Source: Sphingomonas populi (GTDB taxonomy: Bacteria; Pseudomonadota; Alphaproteobacteria; Sphingomonadales; Sphingomonadaceae). From it: DNA of 64,000 bases. Under the pieces are notes generated by a model. That model searched no databases. It was not told the DNA's origin and saw nothing but the letters and a program-made list of their open reading frames with translations. The position numbers were made by a program, and so were the translations under genes. Of this stretch, positions 32,555-42,492 are shown piece after piece. Location: assembly GCF_004208535.1 (NCBI RefSeq), contig NZ_SGIS01000029.1:1-64000 (forward strand). Reading direction: 5' to 3'. Within the stretch, counting starts at the first letter, position 1. Every line of letters begins with the position of its first letter.

Positions 32555-34921
32555 ATGATGGCGGACTACACAGCGTTCGGGGATGACCGGGCAAAGCGCC
32601 GGTGGCACTTGGTGGCAGGCCTGCTGGCGGCGACCGCGCTGGCATCGCCGGCACATGCGGCTTTGGCCGAAAGCGCCCCTGCGACGCCCGAAGCGCCGGC
32701 GCAGCCCGCCGCATCGAGCAACGACACCGGCGGCGATATCGTCGTCACGGCCCAGCGGCGCGAAGAGTCGGTCAGTCGCGTGCCGATTTCGATCGCCACC
32801 TACTCCCGCGAGTTGATGGACCGCGAGGGTATCCGCCGCATCGACGACATCGCGCGCCTGACTCCGGCGCTGCGCTTCACTCAGACGAGCGGTGTGACCG
32901 GCAACAACAGTTCGAACATCGTGCTGCGCGGCGTTGCTTCCGACGTCGGGTCTTCCACTACCGCGATCTATATCGACGATACGCCAATCCAGATTCGCAA
33001 CGTCGGCTATTTCGGAGGCAATCCCTATCCGCGCGTGTTCGACCTGGAGCGCGTGGAAGTGCTGCGCGGCCCGCAGGGGACATTGTTCGGCGCAGGCGCG
33101 GAAGGCGGCGCGGTTCGCTTCATCACGCCGCAGCCGGACGCCGACGCCTTCCACATGTACAGCCGGGCGGAAGTTTCGACCACCAAGAACGGCGCGATGA
33201 GCGGCGAGGCCGGTCTTGCCGTCGGCGGGCCGGTGACCTCGACCTTGTCGATTCGCGCGAGCGGCTGGTATCGACGCGATGGCGGCTATATCGACCAGGT
33301 GACGCCGCAGACCAACACGGTCATCGCCAAGGACATCAACAGCGAGCGGACCTACGCGACCAAGGTCGCCCTCACCTGGAAGCCGATCGATGGTCTGTCG
33401 CTGACACCGGCGATCTACTACCAGAAGATCGAGAGCAACGCTCGGAGCAATTACTGGGAAGGATACGGCAATGCGTCGGATTCCGACTATAAGACTGGCG
33501 TTTATCAACCGGAGCCGACGAGCGATGGTTTCACCCTTTCATCGTTCAAGGCGCAATATGATTTCGGGCACATATCGTTCATCTCGAACACGTCTTATTT
33601 TGATCGGCAGCAGAACCAGACGCTCAATTACCTGAACTATTTCTCGTTCCTGCGCTCCGGAAGCCCGTTCGGCACATATGCCAACAAGCAAGCCAGCAAT
33701 GCAGATGATTTCCTCAAGACGCGGCAGCGTAATTTCGTCCAGGAAGCGCGGTTGCAATCGTATGACAACCGGCTGATCGACTGGACCGCGGGTGTCTACT
33801 ACGCGCGAACGATCCAGTATTTCACCAACTATACCGCATCGGGGCGCATTCCCGGCATGCTGGTGAACGGCTTCAAACAATATGCCGGCAAGTACAGTTT
33901 CGTCGAACTTCTGAGCGCACGTGATCGTCAGATCGCCGGCTATGCCAGCGTCGATATCAAGCCGGTCGCGAAGCTGAAGATCACGCTGGCGGCGCGCTAC
34001 ACGCATAATGATTTCACCTTCATCGATACCAGGGATGGCCCGACCAATTCGGGGGTACGCACCACGTTGACGCAATCGCAGAGCGAAGGGGCGTGGACGC
34101 CGCGCTTTAACGTTTCCTATCAACTCGATGCGAACAACCTGCTTTATGCGACCGCCAGTAAGGGTTTCCGTCCCGGTGGGGCGCAACCGCAAGTCAACCC
34201 GGAATTCTGCGCGAACGATCTTAAGACGCTTGGTCTGACCACAAGTCCGTCCGGCTATAAATCCGATTCACTGTGGAGCTACGAGGCGGGTTCGAAGAAT
34301 AAACTGTTCGGTGGTAAGGTAAATCTTGATTTGAACGGTTATTATATAAAGTGGAAGAACATCCAACAGTCGCTGCGATTGCCGACCTGTAGTTTCAGTT
34401 TCATCAGTAACCTCGGTTCGGCGACAGGCAAAGGCGCCGAGGTTTCGGTGTCGGTGCAGCCCGTGCCCGGCGTGACGATCGGCGGCAACGTCGGTTACAC
34501 GCGGATGACCTACGATGAGAACATCTTTGGTGGCAACGGCCTGTTGCTGCGCGCCAAGGATCAACGCATCGGAGGTCCGCTCTGGTCGGGTCTTGTGTAC
34601 GGCCAGGTCGACCGCCCGATCAGCGAAAACGTCAACGGCTATGCCCGCGTTGATTACAGCTTCGCGAGCAAGAACATCCAGTCGGCGATTTCCGGCACGT
34701 TCGGTTATGACTCGGGTCTCTATGCGCTGAACGGCACGAACTTCGTCTCAGCGCGCCTCGGGGCGCGGGTGAAGGGCCTCGACATATCACTGTTTGTCGA
34801 CAATCTGACGGATTCCCATGATGTGCTTGCGCGCAATCATGACGGTGCCGGTTCGTCGCTCTATTACGATCAGAGCTTCCGGCCACGCACCTTCGGCCTG
34901 ACCGGGCAGTTCCGCTACTGA
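32555..34921 (+). CDS. TonB-dependent outer-membrane receptor
   Basis: A 788-residue TonB-dependent transporter importing a large or scarce substrate across the outer membrane. Signal peptide with cleavage after ASPAHA; TonB-box region DIVVTAQRREESVSRVPISI; plug domain with RIDDIARLTPALRF and VEVLRGPQGTLFGAGAEGGAV; then a 22-strand type beta-barrel ending in FGLTGQFRY with terminal aromatic residue. This is the sphingomonad type often linked to aromatic or plant-derived compounds. ATG at 32555 preceded by AAAGGGG. It is followed by a hairpin and then P450 and SDR genes, consistent with uptake followed by oxidation. Confidence 0.92.
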   Translation: MMADYTAFGDDRAKRRWHLVAGLLAATALASPAHAALAESAPATPEAPAQPAASSNDTGGDIVVTAQRREESVSRVPISIATYSRELMDREGIRRIDDIARLTPALRFTQTSGVTGNNSSNIVLRGVASDVGSSTTAIYIDDTPIQIRNVGYFGGNPYPRVFDLERVEVLRGPQGTLFGAGAEGGAVRFITPQPDADAFHMYSRAEVSTTKNGAMSGEAGLAVGGPVTSTLSIRASGWYRRDGGYIDQVTPQTNTVIAKDINSERTYATKVALTWKPIDGLSLTPAIYYQKIESNARSNYWEGYGNASDSDYKTGVYQPEPTSDGFTLSSFKAQYDFGHISFISNTSYFDRQQNQTLNYLNYFSFLRSGSPFGTYANKQASNADDFLKTRQRNFVQEARLQSYDNRLIDWTAGVYYARTIQYFTNYTASGRIPGMLVNGFKQYAGKYSFVELLSARDRQIAGYASVDIKPVAKLKITLAARYTHNDFTFIDTRDGPTNSGVRTTLTQSQSEGAWTPRFNVSYQLDANNLLYATASKGFRPGGAQPQVNPEFCANDLKTLGLTTSPSGYKSDSLWSYEAGSKNKLFGGKVNLDLNGYYIKWKNIQQSLRLPTCSFSFISNLGSATGKGAEVSVSVQPVPGVTIGGNVGYTRMTYDENIFGGNGLLLRAKDQRIGGPLWSGLVYGQVDRPISENVNGYARVDYSFASKNIQSAISGTFGYDSGLYALNGTNFVSARLGARVKGLDISLFVDNLTDSHDVLARNHDGAGSSLYYDQSFRPRTFGLTGQFRY

Positions 34922-34939
34922 TCGAGACCACCCCGACGC

Positions 34940-34976
34940 GAAAGCTGCGGTGAGATCTATCCTCACCGCAGCTTTC
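34940..34976 (+). terminator. 15-bp perfect hairpin between receptor and P450 genes
   Basis: GAAAGCTGCGGTGAG (34940-34954) pairs perfectly with CTCACCGCAGCTTTC (34962-34976) around a 7-base loop. No T-tract follows. It begins 19 bases after the receptor stop and ends 22 bases before the P450 ATG, so it may be a partial terminator, attenuator or an mRNA-stabilising stem that uncouples receptor and enzyme levels. Confidence 0.6.
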
Positions 34977-34997
34977 CGAATGGCAAGCAGAGGCAAT

Positions 34998-36239
34998 ATG
35001 ACCGCTCGCGACCGCGTTGCTCCGATCAAAGCAGGCGCGGCGCCGGCCATCGCGGCCTCGCGCGTGACGTCCGATCTCGATCCATTCTCGCCGGCGTTTC
35101 GCGCCGACCCGTTCACAAATTATGCCCAGCTTCGCGCGCTCGGGCCGCTAGTGTGGCTTGAGCGGTACAATATCTGGGTGGTGTCGCATCATGCGCAGGT
35201 GCGTGCGGTGCTGAACGATTGGCAGACTTTCAGCAATGCCGCTGGTGGTGGGCTGACCAACCTGTTCCTCGAAGAGAATTGGCGGCCGCGCAGCATCATC
35301 CTAGAGGTCGATCCGCCCGAGCATGAGCGCACACGCCGCGTGCTGATACAGGTGATGAACGCGAGCGCGCTCAAGGCGATGAAGCCAGGGTTTGAGGTCG
35401 TTGCGCAGCGGTTGATCGCGGCGGCGCTCGACGCGCGGGACATCGAGGCGGTCGGCGATCTCGTTCAGCCGTTTCCGCTCACCGCCTTTGCCGATGCTGT
35501 CGGCATGCCGCCGCTGGAGCGCGAGAAGATGCTGATCTACGGCGGCATCGTCTTCGGCGCGTTCGGTCCGCGCACTGCATGGTACGACAGGCTGATGGAG
35601 CAGGCCGTCGAGATCGGTGCCTGGATCGAAGCGCATTGCGAGCGCAGTGCGCTGAAGGCGGACGGGATCGGCGCAGATATCTATGCGGCAGCCGACGCTG
35701 GCGATATCAGCAACGCCGAGGCGAAGCTGCTGGTGCGCTCGCTGCTGTCGGCGGGCGTGGACACCACGATCGATTCGATCGGGCTGTGCCTGCGCGCGCT
35801 CGCCGAGCACCCCGACCAATGGGCGCTGCTGCGCGCGGACCCCAGGCTTGCGCGCAACGCCTTCGAGGAGGCGACGCGCTATGACAGTTCCAGCCAGAGC
35901 CTGTTCCGCACCACCACCCGCGACGTCGCGTTCGAGGGCCAGCGGCTTGGCAAGCACGCCAAGGTGCTGGTGCTGATCGGCTCAGCCGGGCGCGACCCGG
36001 TGCGGTGGGAGGAACCAGGACGATTCGACATCCGCCGCCGCATGACGCATCAGATCGGTTATGGCACTGGTATCCACGGCTGTGTCGCTCAGATGATGGC
36101 GCGGCTCGAAGGCGAGATCTTCTTTGGTGCGCTCGCCAAGGCCGTGGGACGGCTCGAACTGACCGGGCCATCTGAACTGCGGCTTGAGCCCGGCTTGCGC
36201 GGACTTGCGCGGCTGCCGATGCGCGTCACGCGGCCATGA
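34998..36239 (+). CDS. Cytochrome P450
   Basis: A 413-residue soluble bacterial P450 monooxygenase. The I-helix oxygen-activation motif is SAGVDTT, the K-helix ExxR is in EEATRYD, and the haem loop YGTGIHGCVAQ has the axial Cys362. The usual FGxGxHxCxG is slightly altered (Tyr first, Val-Ala after Cys). The ATG at 34998 follows AGAGG; an upstream in-frame ATG at 34950 lies in the hairpin and is less likely. It probably hydroxylates or demethylates the compound imported by the preceding receptor. No ferredoxin or ferredoxin reductase gene is present nearby, so electron partners must be encoded elsewhere. Confidence 0.9.
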   Translation: MTARDRVAPIKAGAAPAIAASRVTSDLDPFSPAFRADPFTNYAQLRALGPLVWLERYNIWVVSHHAQVRAVLNDWQTFSNAAGGGLTNLFLEENWRPRSIILEVDPPEHERTRRVLIQVMNASALKAMKPGFEVVAQRLIAAALDARDIEAVGDLVQPFPLTAFADAVGMPPLEREKMLIYGGIVFGAFGPRTAWYDRLMEQAVEIGAWIEAHCERSALKADGIGADIYAAADAGDISNAEAKLLVRSLLSAGVDTTIDSIGLCLRALAEHPDQWALLRADPRLARNAFEEATRYDSSSQSLFRTTTRDVAFEGQRLGKHAKVLVLIGSAGRDPVRWEEPGRFDIRRRMTHQIGYGTGIHGCVAQMMARLEGEIFFGALAKAVGRLELTGPSELRLEPGLRGLARLPMRVTRP

Positions 36240-36245
36240 TCTGAA

Positions 36246-36980
36246 ATGGCGAGTATCGTTCTGATCGGCGCGGCCGCGACCGGAATAGCGCAGGCAAGCG
36301 TCGCGATGTTCCGGGCGCGCGGTGACGACGTGCTGGTCGTCGATGCCGACCCCGCGCTAGGACTGGCGGACGGGGCGGGGCGCTGTCATATTCTCGCCCG
36401 CGACTTCGACGATCCCGCAATGCCCAGGGAAGCGATCGCGCTGGCCGCCGATCTGCACGGCGGCATCGATAGTCTCATCGTGGCCGCCGGGGCAATGCAC
36501 GCGGCGACGCTCGCCGATTGGACGCAAACGGCATGGGACGCGGTACACGCCGTCAACCTGCGGCTGCCGTTCTTCGTCGCACAGGCAGCGGCACCGTATC
36601 TCGCCGCTTCGGCAAACCCCGCCATCGTCTTCGTCTCATCGACCGCGGCCCGGCGCGGGCAACCGCAGACCGCGCCCTATCAGGCCAGCAAGGCCGGGCT
36701 GTCTGCGCTGGTGCGCGGGCTTGCCGCCGAACTCGGACCAGCCGGAATCCGCGTCAACGCGGTGCTACCGGGTTGGATCGAAACCCCATTCAGCAACGCC
36801 TTCTGGCAGACGAAGGCGGACCCGGCGGCGGCGCGCGGCGCTGTCGAGCGCCGTATCCCGCTGCGGCGCCAGGGCAAGGCGGGCGAGGTCGCCGCCGTGA
36901 TCGGGTTCCTCGCGTCGCCGGCGGCATGCTACGTCACCGGCACCGAAATCGTGGTCGATGGCGGGGACAGCGCGGTTTAA
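36246..36980 (+). CDS. Short-chain dehydrogenase/reductase (canonical active site)
   Basis: A 244-residue SDR, six bases after the P450 gene. The catalytic Ser (IVFVSSTAA), Tyr and Lys (YQASKAGL) are present. The nucleotide-binding loop is unusual (IGAAATGIAQA in place of TGxxxGIG), and the acidic residue after the second strand (VVDADP) suggests NAD(H) preference. It probably oxidises the alcohol made by the P450. Its 3' end overlaps the convergent hupE/ureJ gene by four bases. Confidence 0.87.
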   Translation: MASIVLIGAAATGIAQASVAMFRARGDDVLVVDADPALGLADGAGRCHILARDFDDPAMPREAIALAADLHGGIDSLIVAAGAMHAATLADWTQTAWDAVHAVNLRLPFFVAQAAAPYLAASANPAIVFVSSTAARRGQPQTAPYQASKAGLSALVRGLAAELGPAGIRVNAVLPGWIETPFSNAFWQTKADPAAARGAVERRIPLRRQGKAGEVAAVIGFLASPAACYVTGTEIVVDGGDSAV

Positions 36981-37510
36981 TCGCTCTGTCGTGCGCCGGA
37001 TGCACGTGTCCAGCGTGTCAGAGCCGTCCCGGCGATCAGGCCCAGCCCGTGGAGCGCCGCCGTCGATACCAGCATTCCGGCGGCGAAGGCGAACGCATCC
37101 CCGCTCGCCTCGCTGGCATGGGCATAGCCGTGGGCGGTGGCGAACACTGCAGTCAGCCCGGCCGCCAGCGGCAATGGCATGCGGCGACCGGCCAGCAGGC
37201 CCGCCAACAGCATCGGCGACGACACCAGCACGATCGCCTCTACAGACGCCCCTGGCAGCATATAGCCGAGCGCGAAACCAAGCGAGAGGCCGCCCAGGAA
37301 CGCCACCGGCAGCGCCAGCAGTGCGCGCGGGAAAACGAAGGCAGCCCATACGCCAACGAGCAGCATCGCCGCCAGATGATCATACCCCGTAAGGGGATGC
37401 AGCAGCCCGCCTAGCATGCCGGCGTCCTCGCCGTGCCCGGGATGCGCGAATGCCGGGGTGGCGATCAGTACCAGCGCGGCGGCCGGGATCGAACGAGTCA
37501 GGAGACGCAT
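36977..37510 (-). CDS. ureJ: HupE/UreJ nickel transporter-like membrane protein
   Basis: A 177-residue protein with a signal segment (ending TPAFA) and the metal-binding HPGHGE motif directly after it, then HPLTGYDHLAAMLLVG and five to six membrane helices. The YDHLAAM signature is diagnostic of HupE/UreJ, which supplies Ni2+ for urease or hydrogenase. It is the last gene of the urease operon, so UreJ is the likely identity. Confidence 0.9.
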   Translation of the reverse strand: MRLLTRSIPAAALVLIATPAFAHPGHGEDAGMLGGLLHPLTGYDHLAAMLLVGVWAAFVFPRALLALPVAFLGGLSLGFALGYMLPGASVEAIVLVSSPMLLAGLLAGRRMPLPLAAGLTAVFATAHGYAHASEASGDAFAFAAGMLVSTAALHGLGLIAGTALTRWTRASGARQSD

Positions 37511-37521
37511 GCTACTTCCTT

Positions 37522-38145
37522 TCAGACTGGCAGGGGGGTGAGGCCGCCGCGCGCGACGATGAACTCGGCGACGGCGCGGGGACCATCACCGGCGCGCACG
37601 TTGGCGAAGAGGAACGGGCGCTCGCCGCGCATCCGCTTCGAATCGCGGTCCATCACCTCAAGGCTCGCGCCGACCATCGGCGCGAGATCGATCTTGTTGA
37701 TAACGAGCAGATCCGATCGGGTGATGCCGGGGCCGCCCTTGCGCGGAATCTTGTCACCGGCGGAGACGTCAATCACGTAGATGGTCAGGTCGGCGAGTTC
37801 GGGGCTGAACGTCGCGGCGAGATTGTCGCCGCCGCTCTCGATCAGGATCAGGTCAAGCCCCGGGAAACTGGCGTTGAGTCGGTCTACTGCGGCGAGGTTC
37901 ATCGAGGCATCCTCGCGGATCGCGGTGTGAGGGCAGCCGCCCGTTTCCACGCCGAGGATACGCTCGGGCTCCAGCGATCCGGCCCGCACCAGGAACTCGG
38001 CGTCCTCGCGCGTGTAGATGTCGTTGGTGATCGCGGCGATCTGATGGGTATGGCGGAAAGCGCGACACAGGCCGTCCATCAACGCGGTCTTGCCGGAGCC
38101 GACCGGTCCACCGATGCCGACGCGCAGGGCCGAAGATACAGTCAT
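37522..38145 (-). CDS. ureG: Urease accessory GTPase UreG
   Basis: A 207-residue SIMIBI-class GTPase that drives nickel insertion into urease. P-loop GPVGSGKTALM at about residues 14-24, TNDIYTREDAEF, the metal-binding GCPHTAIREDAS (Cys-Pro-His), IESGGDNLAATFSPELAD and the NKIDLA guanine-specificity motif are all present. It overlaps ureF by four bases (ATGA) and precedes ureJ by 11 bases. Confidence 0.97.
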   Translation of the reverse strand: MTVSSALRVGIGGPVGSGKTALMDGLCRAFRHTHQIAAITNDIYTREDAEFLVRAGSLEPERILGVETGGCPHTAIREDASMNLAAVDRLNASFPGLDLILIESGGDNLAATFSPELADLTIYVIDVSAGDKIPRKGGPGITRSDLLVINKIDLAPMVGASLEVMDRDSKRMRGERPFLFANVRAGDGPRAVAEFIVARGGLTPLPV

Positions 38146-38837
38146 GTGCGGAAGAGCCTCGTATATTGGGTTTCGTGCGCCATGCAGGCGATTTCCGAGG
38201 CGAGCGCCATGCCGCCGATCTGGGTGAAGGGATCGTCCTCCGGCGGCAGCGCGGCGGCGCGCGTCGCGGCGGCAAGCAGCACGGGTTTCAGGCCGTGCAG
38301 GGCGCGCTGACCATCGCTTTGGCCGAGCGGCACCAGCCGTTGTGCCGCCGAGACCAAATTGGCTGCCACGCCATGCGCGAAGCCCGCGAGCGCGGCGGCC
38401 AGCGGCATAGCCTCATGTGCCATCAGGCAGGCTGCGGCGACCGGATAGGCGAGGTGATCGTCGCCGAGCGCATCCAGTGGGGCGAATGCCGCGCCGCCGA
38501 GTGTGGTCCGCGCGATCCGTCGGAAAGCACCCCCTTGGGCGACGGTCTCCAGCCGGCGCTCGGCGCCGGTCGCGCTCGCCGTCGTGAGGTCCGCGACCGC
38601 GGCGAGCGCGCCGTCGTCGCCCGCGCGGCGCGCGGCGAAGGCGTGGCGGAACAGGACTAGGTCGTTCCACAGCGCGCCGCGTTCGACGAGGTCGGTGATC
38701 CACGCGACGGTCGTGTCGCGATCGTGAACGTCGCCGGCCTCGACGGCCCATTCCAGCCCGCCGGAATGCGCGAACGCGCCGACCGGCCACGCCGGCGACA
38801 TCCAGCTCAGCAGATCGAACAGCCGCGCCTCATCCAT
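38142..38837 (-). CDS. ureF: Urease accessory protein UreF
   Basis: A 231-residue all-helical UreF, the GTPase-coupling partner of UreG in the UreD-UreF-UreG complex. Typical sequence: LLSWMSPAWPVGAFAHSGGLEWAVEAG near the N-terminus and QRLVPLGQSDGQRAL near 166-180. The ATG at 38837 overlaps the ureE 3' end by eight bases. Confidence 0.95.
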   Translation of the reverse strand: MDEARLFDLLSWMSPAWPVGAFAHSGGLEWAVEAGDVHDRDTTVAWITDLVERGALWNDLVLFRHAFAARRAGDDGALAAVADLTTASATGAERRLETVAQGGAFRRIARTTLGGAAFAPLDALGDDHLAYPVAAACLMAHEAMPLAAALAGFAHGVAANLVSAAQRLVPLGQSDGQRALHGLKPVLLAAATRAAALPPEDDPFTQIGGMALASEIACMAHETQYTRLFRT

Positions 38838-39321
38838 GCGCGTGCTCGTGATGATGGTGATGATGATGGTGGCCGCCGCCGGTGCCCTCGGCATAGGCGC
38901 CGCCCTCGGGATCGAACGGCGCTGCGATAGGGGTGCAGCGGCCGCCGAGACCCTCGACCATCGCTTCGATGACATGGTCGGCGCGAATTCGCAGCGTTCC
39001 GCCGTTGGCGCCCGCCAGCAATTGCGTCGGCAGATGGCGATTGCCGAGATGCCAGGCGATCCGCACCAGCGCGCCCACGTCGGCGGCATCGATGTCCAGC
39101 AGCGCTTCGTCCGAAGCGACGACGCGCACGCGCGCGCCATCTTCCAGCAGTAACATTTCGCCGTCGCGCAGATGCACCGCGCGCGGCATGTCGAGCAGCA
39201 TCGCCGTGCCGCGGTCGCTGTGCAAGACGATTCGCCGTCGGTTGCGATGATCGAAATCGAGCGTGATACTGTCGTCGGCGGTGCTACCGCGCCCAGCTTC
39301 GACCGCTGCAATACGAACCAT
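38830..39321 (-). CDS. ureE: Urease nickel metallochaperone UreE
   Basis: A 163-residue UreE. N-terminal peptide-binding domain (LDFDHRNRRRIVL), C-terminal metal domain with IAWHLGNRHLPTQL, and a His-rich tail (eight consecutive His, then EHAHG) that stores nickel. The ATG at 39321 has AAAGG upstream; an in-frame upstream ATG at 39339 would overlap ureC. Delivers Ni2+ to UreG or apo-urease. Confidence 0.95.
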   Translation of the reverse strand: MVRIAAVEAGRGSTADDSITLDFDHRNRRRIVLHSDRGTAMLLDMPRAVHLRDGEMLLLEDGARVRVVASDEALLDIDAADVGALVRIAWHLGNRHLPTQLLAGANGGTLRIRADHVIEAMVEGLGGRCTPIAAPFDPEGGAYAEGTGGGHHHHHHHHEHAHG

Positions 39322-39335
39322 GTCCGGCCTTTCGT

Positions 39336-41044
<1,709 letters not shown>

Positions 41045-41045
<1 letters not shown>

Positions 41046-41353
41046 CAGTCGAGTGCTCCCATCACCGCGCCGCGAAAACCCTGCACGATGCGCGCGCCGC
41101 GCAGCGGAACGAGGGCGACCTCGCGGCTCTGGCCGGGTTCGAAGCGCACCGCACTGCCCGCCGGAACGTCGAGCCGCTGGCCACGCGCCAGCGCCCGATC
41201 GAACGCGAGCGCCGGATTGGCTTCGGCGAAATGATAGTGGCTGCCGACCTGGACGGGCCGATCGCCGGTGTTGGCGACGGTGAGCGTCGTGACGGGCAGA
41301 CCCGCGTTCAGCACGTGCTCGCCGGGAGCGGTGAGGATTTCGCCGGGAATCAT
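41045..41353 (-). CDS. ureB: Urease beta subunit UreB
   Basis: A 102-residue UreB with MIPGEI at the start, the SHYHFAEANPAL region and AGSAVRFEPGQSREVALVPLRG. Structural subunit of the UreABC trimer. Separate from ureA as in most bacteria (not fused); 14 bases after ureA. Confidence 0.97.
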
Positions 41354-41367
41354 GCGCGCAGCCTCGC

Positions 41368-41670
41368 TCACCGGATGGGATGGTGGACGGTCACCAATTT
41401 GGTGCCGTCGGGGAAGGTTGTCTCGACCTGGACGTCGTGGATCATCTCGGCGATACCCTCCATCACTTGCGCGCGGGTGATGACATGCGCGCCCGCCTCC
41501 ATCAGGTCGGCGACCGAACGGCCGTCGCGCGCACCCTCCGTGACGAAATCGCTGATGAGCGCGATCGCTTCGGGGTAATTGAGCTTCACCCCGCGCTCCA
41601 GCCGCCGCCGCGCGACCATCGCCGCAGTGGCGATCAGCAGCTTGTCCTTCTCGCGCGGGGTCAGACGCAT
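41368..41670 (-). CDS. ureA: Urease gamma subunit UreA
   Basis: A 100-residue UreA starting MRLTPREKDKLL, with GVKLNYPEAIALISDFVTEGARDG and a C-terminal VEMTFPDGTKLVTVHHPI-type end (here VETTFPDGTKLVTVHHPIR). Complete and in order after ureD (three-base gap). Confidence 0.97.
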   Translation of the reverse strand: MRLTPREKDKLLIATAAMVARRRLERGVKLNYPEAIALISDFVTEGARDGRSVADLMEAGAHVITRAQVMEGIAEMIHDVQVETTFPDGTKLVTVHHPIR

Positions 41671-41673
41671 AGC

Positions 41674-42492
41674 TCAGCAACTCCAGACGCGGGGCATTGG
41701 CGTCTGCCGGAGCACCGCCAGTGCGCGCAGCAGATCGGCACGCAGGATTGCGCCGTCACCGGCGAGGAGACGTACCGCGAGCATCCCGTCCCACGCGCTG
41801 GCAGCGCCACGACCCGCCGGCAGCACCGTGCGGACCGGGTCGAGCGCCGCACGCGCATCGTGTGCGACATGCAGGATGGTGGCGAAGGCGCCATGCCCGG
41901 CGCCAAGTGCGGGGCGCCGCATCAGCGCGGCGATATCGCCGTCGAGCCGCAGCGCATCGGCATAGATCAGGCGACCGTCGCGCCGAACGCGCCAGCGATC
42001 GTCGAATTCGCCCGTCGCCACCGTCTCGCCCATCGCGGCGCGGCCGAGCACGATGCCCTCCAGCACGAGCAGCCGGGCGTCGCCGGCCATGTCGATCTCC
42101 AGTGTGCGCCTCAGCCGGGCGCCGTCGAACAGGATCGTCTCCTGCGGCAGCCACTCGGCGGTGGCGCGCGGACCGATCGTCAGGGAGGTTGCGATCGTCG
42201 CGGGTTCGCCGATCGCGCGGTAGACGCGCTCGGCGGCCTGGGTGGTCACCGTCAGGCGTGCTTCCGCTTCCCAGCCCAGCGTTTGATCGAGCCGGTCGCC
42301 ACAAGCGAGTCCGCCGGCCGTGTTCATGAGGATCAGCTCGGCCGGGCCGGTCGTGGTGCGCGGCATCCGGGCGCGCAGGCAACCTTGCTGATACGCCTCG
42401 CGCACTACCGTCTTGCCGCCACGCGCGGCGACGCTCAGGCGAACCGTGCCGTGGCTGCGCAACCGCGCCAGCGCAGCCTCGGCCTGGTTCAT
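41674..42492 (-). CDS. ureD: Urease accessory protein UreD
   Basis: A 272-residue UreD (UreH) that binds apo-urease and recruits UreF/UreG. Recognised by LILMNTAGGLACGDRLDQTLGWEAEA and TTQAAERVYR, and by EWLPQETILFDGARLRR. It overlaps the stop of the preceding lipase-like gene by four bases (ATGA), so that gene belongs to the operon. Confidence 0.95.
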   Translation of the reverse strand: MNQAEAALARLRSHGTVRLSVAARGGKTVVREAYQQGCLRARMPRTTTGPAELILMNTAGGLACGDRLDQTLGWEAEARLTVTTQAAERVYRAIGEPATIATSLTIGPRATAEWLPQETILFDGARLRRTLEIDMAGDARLLVLEGIVLGRAAMGETVATGEFDDRWRVRRDGRLIYADALRLDGDIAALMRRPALGAGHGAFATILHVAHDARAALDPVRTVLPAGRGAASAWDGMLAVRLLAGDGAILRADLLRALAVLRQTPMPRVWSC

